Shown one piece after another: positions 24,800 through 32,138 of a stretch of DNA of 64,000 bases. Both the position numbers and the translations under genes were made by a program. Every line of letters begins with the position of its first letter. The first letter of the stretch is position 1. The DNA is taken from contig JAGMBO010000029.1 in the NCBI GenBank assembly GCA_023129715.1, positions 1-64,000 on the forward strand. The letters run 5' to 3'. Under the pieces are notes generated by a model, which saw only the letters and a list, made by a program, of their open reading frames with translations, did no database searches and had not been told where the DNA came from. Origin of the DNA: Candidatus Eiseniibacteriota bacterium. Its GTDB lineage: Bacteria > Eisenbacteria > RBG-16-71-46 > CAIMUX01 > WJJG01.

Positions 24800-27253
24800 A
24801 TGAGCGGTCTGATCTACCTCGACTACAACGCGACCACCCCGATCGCTCCCGAGGTCGCCGCCGCCATGCGTCCCTACCTCGAAGGCTTCTTCGGCAACCC
24901 CTCCAGCTCGCATTCCCTCGGCATCGAGGCACGACGGGCGGTCGAGCAGGCCCGCCGGCAGGTGGCCGCACTGCTCGGCTGCCATCCGGATGAGATCGTC
25001 TTCACCAGTGGCGGTAGTGAGTCGAACAACGCGGCGATCAAGGGCACCGCCTACCTCCTGCGCGATCGCGGCCGGCACATCATCACCTCGGCGATCGAGC
25101 ATCCCGCCGTCACGGAAGTCTGCCGCTTTCTCGAGGGCGAGGAATTCCGGGTGACCTATCTGCCGGTCGATCAGACCGGGCTCGTCGACCCGGCTGCCGT
25201 CGAACGGGCGATCACGCCCGAGACGATCCTCGTGACCATCATGCACGCCAACAACGAGGTCGGCACGATCCAGCCGATTGCCGAGATCAGCCGCATCGCC
25301 CGCGCCCGCGGCGTGCCCCTGCACACCGACGCCGCCCAATCGGTCGGCAAGATTCCGACACTGATCAACGAGCTCGGCGTCGATCTCCTCTCGATCGCCG
25401 GCCACAAGTTCTATGCACCGAAAGGCATTGGCGCCCTCTTCATTCGTCGCGGCATCGAGCTGACGACGCTCGTCCATGGGGCGGATCACGAGCAGAACCG
25501 CCGCGCGGGCACCGAGAACGTCCTAGAGATCGTCGGCCTGGGAAAGGCCGCCGAGATTGCCGCCCGCGACCTCGGGCGCAACTCCGCCCACATGCGCACG
25601 CTCCGCGACCGGCTGCGCGCTACGCTGACGCAGGCGGTCCCCGATCTGCGGGTCAATGGTGGCCCACAAGCCTGCCTGCCGAACACGCTCAGTGTCTCCT
25701 TCCCCGGTCTCGAGGCGAATACGATCCTCGATGAACTGGAGCACGTCGCCGCATCCGCGGGCGCGGCATGTCACGCCGATCAGATCGATGTCTCCCACGT
25801 GCTCGAGGCGATGGGCCTCCCCGAACGGATCGCGATGGGGACGATCCGCTTCTCGGTCGGCCGCGAAACCACTCCCGAGGAGATCGACCGGGCCGCGGGC
25901 GAGGTCCTCGCCGTCATCGGGCGGATGCGCGGTGTCGCCGATGGAACAGAGGGCACCGGAGAGGCCATCGAGTCCGGGTTTGCGCGCGCTGATTCGGGCG
26001 CCGGCGCGGATGCGGGGGCAGGCGCGGATGGGGGGACCGACGCGCATGCGGGGGCCAGCGCGGATGCGGGGGCCGACGCGCATGCGGGGACCAGCGCGGA
26101 TGCGGGGGCCGACGCGCATGCGGGGGCAGGCATCGCTGCGGGTCCGGGCACGGGTGCGCGGGTGGAGGCAGACACAGGTGCAGGTGCCGCCCTGCCCGAT
26201 GGCACCGTCCGGCTGACTCGCTTCACCCATGGCCTCGGGTGCGCGTGCAAGATCCAGCCGCAGGCGCTCGAGGAGATCTTGAAGCAGATCCCGCGGATCG
26301 CCGATCCCGCGTTGCTCGTCGGCACGGAGACCTCCGACGACGCCGCCGTCTACCGGATCTCGCCCGACCTGGCGATCGTCGAGACGCTCGATTTCTTCAC
26401 GCCCATCGTCGATGACCCGCGCGCCTTCGGCGCGATCGCCGCCGCCAATGCGCTCAGTGACATATACGCAATGGGGGCGAAACCGATCTTCGCCCTCAAC
26501 ATCGTCGGCTTCCCCGTACGGCGCCTGCCGATGTCGGTGCTCAAGGAGATCCTCGCCGGGGCGAGCGAGATAGCCGAGGAGGCGGGGATCCCGATCGTCG
26601 GCGGCCACTCGGTCGAGGACACCGAGCCGAAGTTCGGCTGGGCGGTGACCGGGCTTGTCCATCCCGATCGCATCCTCGCCAATAGCACCGCGCGTCCCGG
26701 CGATGCCCTGATCCTCACCAAGCCGATCGGGCTCGGCATCCTGGCGACCGCGGCCAAGCGGGGGGCGGCGAGTGCGGCGAGCATCGCGCAGAGCACGGCG
26801 GTGATGACCGCGCTGAACCGAACCGCGGCGGAGACGATGGAATCCTATCCGGTCAGCGCCTGCACCGATGTCACCGGCTTCGGCCTGATCGGACATCTGC
26901 TGGAGATGACTGCCGGCAGCGGCGTCGAGGCGGAGATCTGGGCCGATGCGGTGCCGGTGCTCGAGGAAGCCCGGGACTGGGCCCTGGCGGGGATCGTCCC
27001 GGGCGGAACCAAGGACAATCTCGAACACGTGAGCAAGGATGTCACCTGGGACCGCGCGATCCCGATGGTCGAGCGGCTGATGCTCTGCGATGCCCAGACC
27101 TCGGGGGGGCTGCTGATCAGCCTCCCGGAAGCGCGGGCCACCGACCTTGTCACTGAGTTGCGGGATTCGGGGATTTCTGAGGCGGCTTGGATTGGACGAG
27201 TGACCGGGCCCGGGCAGGGAACCATCCGGGTCGTCCCTGAGCGCCAACAGTAA
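24800..27253 (+). CDS. selD: Cysteine desulfurase/selenocysteine lyase-like - selenophosphate synthetase fusion
   Basis: 817 aa, two enzymes in one chain. Residues 1-385 are a class V PLP enzyme: LDYNATTPIAP, GGSESNN, His101, DAAQSVGK, PLP lysine 203 in GHKFYAPKG, and catalytic Cys324 in SAGAACHADQ. That Cys loop, as I recall the family, is closer to selenocysteine lyase (GAACH) than to IscS/NifS (GSACS). Residues about 395-465 are a Gly/Ala/Asp/His linker encoded by a tandem repeat. Residues 470-817 are SelD: Cys481 and Lys484 in HGLGCACKI, TSDDAAVY, DFFTPIVDDP, GGHSVEDTEPK. SelD makes selenophosphate from selenide and ATP. The front domain would release selenium for it. ATG 24800 has AGGA 6 nt upstream. 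No selA/selB/tRNA-Sec lies in the window. Confidence 0.92.
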   Translation: MSGLIYLDYNATTPIAPEVAAAMRPYLEGFFGNPSSSHSLGIEARRAVEQARRQVAALLGCHPDEIVFTSGGSESNNAAIKGTAYLLRDRGRHIITSAIEHPAVTEVCRFLEGEEFRVTYLPVDQTGLVDPAAVERAITPETILVTIMHANNEVGTIQPIAEISRIARARGVPLHTDAAQSVGKIPTLINELGVDLLSIAGHKFYAPKGIGALFIRRGIELTTLVHGADHEQNRRAGTENVLEIVGLGKAAEIAARDLGRNSAHMRTLRDRLRATLTQAVPDLRVNGGPQACLPNTLSVSFPGLEANTILDELEHVAASAGAACHADQIDVSHVLEAMGLPERIAMGTIRFSVGRETTPEEIDRAAGEVLAVIGRMRGVADGTEGTGEAIESGFARADSGAGADAGAGADGGTDAHAGASADAGADAHAGTSADAGADAHAGAGIAAGPGTGARVEADTGAGAALPDGTVRLTRFTHGLGCACKIQPQALEEILKQIPRIADPALLVGTETSDDAAVYRISPDLAIVETLDFFTPIVDDPRAFGAIAAANALSDIYAMGAKPIFALNIVGFPVRRLPMSVLKEILAGASEIAEEAGIPIVGGHSVEDTEPKFGWAVTGLVHPDRILANSTARPGDALILTKPIGLGILATAAKRGAASAASIAQSTAVMTALNRTAAETMESYPVSACTDVTGFGLIGHLLEMTAGSGVEAEIWADAVPVLEEARDWALAGIVPGGTKDNLEHVSKDVTWDRAIPMVERLMLCDAQTSGGLLISLPEARATDLVTELRDSGISEAAWIGRVTGPGQGTIRVVPERQQ
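26003..26130 (+). repeat. 18-bp/36-bp tandem repeat encoding the inter-domain linker
   Basis: About seven units of 18 bp (type gcggatgcgggggccgac / gcgcatgcgggggccagc) alternate, giving six-residue repeats ADAGAD and AHAGAS. It sits exactly between the lyase and SelD domains, and copy-number change would leave the frame intact. Confidence 0.85.
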
Positions 27254-27352
27254 CCCACCGAGGAGGTTAGCATCCGGCGCGGGAAGCGCTCCTCGGGATC
27301 TGTCATCCGGCATCGGGCTCGCGAGCTGAGCCTGAGATAGGGAGTCTGGAGC

Positions 27353-29761
27353 ATGGAAGCGAGGCGTTTGCGATTCTCGGGTTCGGCTGCCCTCATCGGC
27401 ATCGGGCTTGTGGGGCTCGTCTGGATTGCCGGCGTTGCCGGCAGCGGCTGCCGGCCGGGGCCGGCGGCCAGGCCCACTGCCGCTGAGGCGACCAGGCCGG
27501 CTGCCGCCGAGGCGGCCTATCCAGCCACCGCCCAGCCGGCCGAGCCCGGCCCCCCCCACGACGGATCCACGCGGCATACTTATGCTGGGGCTGCTGACCG
27601 CAACCCTGCGGAGAACGGCCTCCGTTTCCGCAACCCCGCGCGCGCCGCCTTCACGCACCATGAGATCGATGCGCGCGTCGATCCCGAGGGGGCACGTCTC
27701 CAGGCCACCGACCGGGCCCTGCTCTGCCATCCACCGCGGATCCCGACTGCCGAGCCGGTGCCGTTCTTGCTCAACCGCAACCTCGAGATCCAAGGGATCG
27801 AGAGCACCCACCGCGGCACGCCCTTCGTGTCGCTGCGCTGGAGAGAGCACGAGCGCTGGCAGCCGCGCAGCTTCTGGGCCCAGCCGCAATACCCCGAACT
27901 GGGGGGACTGGAGCACGCCCGGCAAATCGACCTCTTCTTCGAACCCACCTCGGATCTCGCCTTCTGGCCCGAATCGCTTCTGGTCACCATCACCTATCAG
28001 GGCGCGGTCTACGACTCGCTCAAACCCCCGCCCGAGAGCTACCAGCGCGGCTTCGAGACCACCAGCGGCCTGATCGACCCGCGCGGCGCCTTCCTCTCCG
28101 GCGGGACGCTCTGGTATCCACAGCGCTTCGATGAGCCCTTCGGCTTCGAGCTCACCGTCAGCGTGCCGCAGGGCTGGCAGGCGGTCTCCCAGGGTGCGCG
28201 GGAGGTCCACGGCCCCACGACGGTCACCTGGCACTCCCCCGAGCCGATGGATGAGATCTACCTCGTCGCCGGCCCCTACGAGCTGCGCGAAGAGACCCAT
28301 CGCGGCGTCGCGATCCAGACCTTCACCTATGGCAATGAGGATGAGGAGATCTGTCGCACCTACCTGGATGCCACCCGCGACTATCTCGACCTCTACACCG
28401 AACGCATCGGGCCCTACCCCTTTGCAAAATTCGCCCTGGTTGAGAACTTCTGGCAGACCGGTTACGGCATGCCGAGCTTCACCCTGCTCGGCGACCGGGT
28501 GATCCGCCTGCCCTTCATCGTGCGCACCTCGTATGGCCACGAGATCCTCCACAACTGGTGGGGCAACGGCGTCTTCGTCGACTGGGAGAGCGGCAACTGG
28601 TGTGAGGGCTTGACCGTCTACGGGGCAGACTACTTGTACAAGGAACGGGAAGGCGCCGCGGCGGCCTGCGGCTATCGCCGCAACCAACTCCAAGACTATC
28701 TCAACTACGTTCGCGCCGGCCGCGACTTCCCGCTGACCGAATTCCGCCAACGGCACGACGCCTCCTCGGCGGCGGTCGGGTATGGCAAGGCAATGATGCT
28801 CTGCCACATGCTGCGCGAGCAGATGGGGAGCGAACGGTTCTGGGCGGCGCTCGCCGAGTTCTATCAGCGCTTTCTATTCTCGCGGGCCGATTGGTTCGAC
28901 CTCCTGGGCGTCTTTGCTGAATACACCGACCTCGATGTCGATCACTTTCACCAGCAGTGGATCGCGCGGGCCGGCGCCCCAATGATCAGCCTGGGTGCGT
29001 CCGACCTCATCGCGCGCAACGATGGAGGATTCGACCTCTCCTACCGGGTCGATCAGGAAGAACCCTACTACGAACTCACCGTTCCACTGCGGCTGACCTA
29101 TGCCGACGCGCCGGCCGAGGAGTGGACCCTCCCCTTGACCGGGGCGCGCACGCCCGGCAGCCAGCGGCTCTCCGAGAAGCCCCTGGCCCTCGAGGTCGAT
29201 CCCGACTTCGATCTCTTCCGCCGCCTGCACCGCGCCGAGGTCCCGGCGGCGCTGAGCCAGCTCCTTGGCGCCGATTCGGTAGCGATCGTGCTCGCCGCTC
29301 AAACCCCAGCGCCCTTGCACGAGGCTTACCACGCGCTCGCCGAACAATCGCAGGCAGCAAAACCGACCGGGGAACTCGCTGATACGGGACTGGCGTTGCT
29401 TGACCTAGCCGGCAGCAGCGCCTGGCTGCTGGGGGAACCGGAATGGAGCGCGGCCTTGGCGCCCATTCTGCCCGCCGGGGTGAACATCGAGGAGAGCGCC
29501 TTCCACGTGAACGGCGAACGCTTCGATCGCGCGACGCACGCGCTTGTGCTCGCCCTACCCCATCCGCACAATCCCGATGGGGCGATCGGCCTTCTGCTCG
29601 GCAACGAGGCGGACGCCGTCGCGGGCATCTGGCGCAAGCTGCCCCACTACGGCAAGTACAGCTACCTCGTCTTCGCGGGTACCGCCAATATCGCCAGAGG
29701 GGTCTGGAGCGTCGAACGCTCGCCGCTCAAGGTCGTCTGGAAGGAAGGAAGCCAACCTTGA
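27353..29761 (+). CDS. M1-family metallopeptidase, putative lipoprotein
   Basis: 802 aa. The hydrophobic start ends in a lipobox-like VAGSGC, followed by a Pro/Ala-rich tether, so membrane anchoring is likely. The zinc site is HEILH at residues 396-400, with WWGNGV after it and the distal Glu418 in NWCEGLTVY. The HEXXH-to-Glu spacing is 17 residues, one shorter than classical M1. GYGMPSFTLLG precedes the zinc site where canonical M1 enzymes have a GAMEN-type exopeptidase motif. The C-terminal 270 residues are beta-rich and unassigned. GGGAG is 8 nt upstream of the ATG. The stop overlaps the M28 start. Confidence 0.88.
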   Translation: MEARRLRFSGSAALIGIGLVGLVWIAGVAGSGCRPGPAARPTAAEATRPAAAEAAYPATAQPAEPGPPHDGSTRHTYAGAADRNPAENGLRFRNPARAAFTHHEIDARVDPEGARLQATDRALLCHPPRIPTAEPVPFLLNRNLEIQGIESTHRGTPFVSLRWREHERWQPRSFWAQPQYPELGGLEHARQIDLFFEPTSDLAFWPESLLVTITYQGAVYDSLKPPPESYQRGFETTSGLIDPRGAFLSGGTLWYPQRFDEPFGFELTVSVPQGWQAVSQGAREVHGPTTVTWHSPEPMDEIYLVAGPYELREETHRGVAIQTFTYGNEDEEICRTYLDATRDYLDLYTERIGPYPFAKFALVENFWQTGYGMPSFTLLGDRVIRLPFIVRTSYGHEILHNWWGNGVFVDWESGNWCEGLTVYGADYLYKEREGAAAACGYRRNQLQDYLNYVRAGRDFPLTEFRQRHDASSAAVGYGKAMMLCHMLREQMGSERFWAALAEFYQRFLFSRADWFDLLGVFAEYTDLDVDHFHQQWIARAGAPMISLGASDLIARNDGGFDLSYRVDQEEPYYELTVPLRLTYADAPAEEWTLPLTGARTPGSQRLSEKPLALEVDPDFDLFRRLHRAEVPAALSQLLGADSVAIVLAAQTPAPLHEAYHALAEQSQAAKPTGELADTGLALLDLAGSSAWLLGEPEWSAALAPILPAGVNIEESAFHVNGERFDRATHALVLALPHPHNPDGAIGLLLGNEADAVAGIWRKLPHYGKYSYLVFAGTANIARGVWSVERSPLKVVWKEGSQP

Positions 29762-31050
29762 AAGCACTCTCTCTCGCCGCGCTGCTATGGACCGTGCTCA
29801 CTCCGATGGCGCAGGGCGCGCCCGCAAACGCCTCCTGCGATCCCGCCGCCCTCGAGCGCGACGTGCGTTACCTGGCCTCCGATGAGCTGGAGGGCCGCGG
29901 CCTCGGCTCCGTCGGTCTCGAAGATGCCATCGAGATGGTCGCGCAGCGCTTCCGCGAGCTGGGTCTCGAGCCCGCCTTCCCCGACCGCGCAACGGCCGCT
30001 GCGCCCCTGGCCGGCTACCTGCAGCCCTTCCGTAGCCCCGACCACCCCGTCTCGGCCAATGTGATCGGGATCCTGCCCGGCAGCGCCGAACGCTCCCCCC
30101 GCGCCCTGGTGCTCGGTGCGCATGTCGATCACCTCGGCCGCGATCCGGGCCTGGAGGGCGATCAGATCTACAACGGCGCCGATGACAACGCCTCGGGCGT
30201 GGCCGCCTTGCTCGAAGTCGCGCGCATGCTGACTGCCGAAGTTGCCGGGGAACCCTCGGACGATGGCGTTCATGCGGCCGGCCCCAAGCGCACCGTCGTT
30301 TTCGCCGTCTTCTCCGCAGAGGAGTCGGGACTCCTCGGATCGAAGCATTACGTCGAACACCCGGCGGTGCCGCTCGACGAGGTGATCGCGATGATCAACC
30401 TCGACAGCATCGGGCGGATGCGTGATCACCAGGTGATCGCCTTCGGTGCCGGCACCGCCCGGGAATTCCCAGCGACCCTCGCCGGCCTCAACTATGCCTT
30501 CGGCTTCGATCTGGTCGCCCGCAGCGAGGGAGCGGGTGCTTCGGATCAGGCGAGCTTCTTCGCCAAACAGATCCCGGTGCTTCATTTCTTCACCGGCCCC
30601 CACCACGACTACAGCCGCGTCACCGACGAGGCGGCGAAGATCAACTTCTCCGGCCTGGCCGAGGTGACCGACTACGTCGCCGAGCTGATTCGCTATCTGC
30701 GCTACCGCCCGCGTCCGTTGACCTTCGTCGATGCCGGCGGCAAGCAGCTCGCCCAGATGGAAGCGATGGCCCAACAAGGCCAGCGCAAAGTCTCACTCGG
30801 GTTCATGCCCGACTTTTCGCACGAGAAGGGCGGGGTCAAGGTAGGCCCTGTCTCCCCCGAAGGCGCCGCCGATGCAGCCGGACTCCAGCAGGGCGACACC
30901 ATCATCGCGATCGATGGAGATGTGATCGACACGCTGGTCGACTACACCGCGATCCTGCGCAGCCATGCTCCGGGAGAGCACATCCGGCTCGTCGTCCACC
31001 GCGGGAGCGAGACCCTCGAACTGGACGCAGTGCTGCAAGAACGCCGCTGA
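29758..31050 (+). CDS. M28-family aminopeptidase with C-terminal PDZ domain
   Basis: 430 aa from TTG 29758, which overlaps the previous stop (TTGA) and has AAGGAAG 6 nt upstream. The frame is open further upstream, but this start gives a clean signal peptide (LAALLWTVLTPMAQGA). M28 metal ligands are visible: GAHVDHLGRD, NGADDNASGVAAL, FSAEESGLLGS, MINLDSIGRM and FFTGPHHDYSR. Residues about 340-425 are a PDZ-like domain (GPVSPEGAADAAGLQQGDTI and IAIDGDVI). Translational coupling suggests the M1 and M28 enzymes act together on imported or extracellular peptides. Confidence 0.92.
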   Translation: MKALSLAALLWTVLTPMAQGAPANASCDPAALERDVRYLASDELEGRGLGSVGLEDAIEMVAQRFRELGLEPAFPDRATAAAPLAGYLQPFRSPDHPVSANVIGILPGSAERSPRALVLGAHVDHLGRDPGLEGDQIYNGADDNASGVAALLEVARMLTAEVAGEPSDDGVHAAGPKRTVVFAVFSAEESGLLGSKHYVEHPAVPLDEVIAMINLDSIGRMRDHQVIAFGAGTAREFPATLAGLNYAFGFDLVARSEGAGASDQASFFAKQIPVLHFFTGPHHDYSRVTDEAAKINFSGLAEVTDYVAELIRYLRYRPRPLTFVDAGGKQLAQMEAMAQQGQRKVSLGFMPDFSHEKGGVKVGPVSPEGAADAAGLQQGDTIIAIDGDVIDTLVDYTAILRSHAPGEHIRLVVHRGSETLELDAVLQERR

Positions 31051-31115
31051 ATCGCTTCGCGCGACTCGGCACAGCCCGATGCGGCGAGCGGACCCTCACG
31101 TGGCTCCGGCACTCG

Positions 31116-32138
31116 TCAGGTTCCCGCGGTTCCCAGCGAAGGCGCGCAACGGATCGGCACTGGTGAACCGGCGGAACCGCGACGCGAGAGCGGCCGGCAG
31201 AGAACCGCGTAGCGCCAGGGGCTTCCGCGCCAGCCGTCGAATGGGTAGCAGGTCACAAGCGTCAATCCCCGGCGGGCCGGATCGATAATCGTCTCGTCGG
31301 TGTGATCAACGACTTCGATCGCCGAGACCTGGTAGCCCCGGGTCTCGCCGGCTGTCGTCACGTGGAGCAAGTCGCCGGTCTCGAGCGCTCGCAAGAACCG
31401 GAGCCACGTGTCCCGGTGCCCGACTAGAACGCAATTGCCGGGAGCATTGGGCATCGCCGTGCCGTCGAGATGCCCGATGCCGAAGGCCATCGAAGTCCCC
31501 GATCCCCCGGTGACGACGTGACGGCGAACGCCCATCCGTGGGACTTCCAGACGCGCGATCGGGTGGAAATCGGCCCATGGCCAAGGCGGATGCGCCGCGC
31601 GGTCGTTCAGGTGGGCGGCGAAGGCCCGGCCGATCAACTGACCGGCCAGAAACCCCTTGGCAGAGAGATAGAGCTGTTCGCCGAGCAGCAAGCCCCCGGC
31701 GCTCGAGAGCAACAAGGCAAGCAGGAGTACGACTGTACGCCCGATGGCTCCACGTCTTCCCAGGAGACCCAACAGCCCGTGGCAGAAGTCAGACCCCGCG
31801 GATCGTCGATGCCCGGGAGGTCGCGGAGATCGCTGAGATCGTGGAAACCGTGAAGGTCGTGAAGGTCGTGGAGGTCGTGGAGGTCGTGGAGGTCGTGGAG
31901 ACCACCTGGAGCCGGCGCGCGGCACCGCCGCCTCCGCCTGTGGATGCGACTGGCGGAGCGGAGGCCTGTTCGGCCGCGGCCGCAGATGCTCCCAGCCGGC
32001 AACGCCGTGCCAGGCCCGCCCCCCAGCCGGCGATTGCCACGCAGGCGACGCGGGCCGCGCTCGATCCGGAGACCTCGATGGCCACGCGCGCCCCGCCGGT
32101 CCGGAGGGCTCGGTCCATCCTGGTGCTAGCCCGCGCAT
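31116..32138 (-). CDS. Class GN-type sortase with long basic N-terminal extension
   Basis: 340 aa from ATG 32138 (GGAGGG 4 nt upstream), overlapping the target gene by 13 bp. Catalytic residues are His241 in VGHRDTW, Cys297 in TLVTCYP and Arg309 in SPWRYAV; these fit the GN sortases that pair with marine_srt_targ proteins. A membrane helix (RTVVLLLALLLSSAGGLLLG) starts about residue 135. Family members are near 200 aa, so the first about 130 residues, rich in Arg/Pro (PPRPPRPPRP), are extra and partly encoded by a 9-bp repeat. Possible explanations are a true cytoplasmic extension, a later non-ATG start, or a frame change. Confidence 0.85.
   Translation of the reverse strand: MRGLAPGWTEPSGPAGRAWPSRSPDRARPASPAWQSPAGGRAWHGVAGWEHLRPRPNRPPLRQSHPQAEAAVPRAGSRWSPRPPRPPRPPRPSRPSRFPRSQRSPRPPGHRRSAGSDFCHGLLGLLGRRGAIGRTVVLLLALLLSSAGGLLLGEQLYLSAKGFLAGQLIGRAFAAHLNDRAAHPPWPWADFHPIARLEVPRMGVRRHVVTGGSGTSMAFGIGHLDGTAMPNAPGNCVLVGHRDTWLRFLRALETGDLLHVTTAGETRGYQVSAIEVVDHTDETIIDPARRGLTLVTCYPFDGWRGSPWRYAVLCRPLSRRGSAGSPVPIRCAPSLGTAGT
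31820..31900. repeat. Nine 9-bp tandem repeats in the sortase N-terminal region
   Basis: Consensus gtcgtggag. Four adjacent units (31865-31900) are identical and five flanking units (31820-31864) are degenerate. Because the period is three codons, expansion lengthens the Arg/Pro tract without shifting frame. Confidence 0.9.

Noticed and set aside
25523-28807. 1094-codon minus-strand open frame opposite the lyase-SelD and M1 genes
   Set aside because: Spans two clearly real genes on the other strand, has no recognisable domain and an atypical composition.
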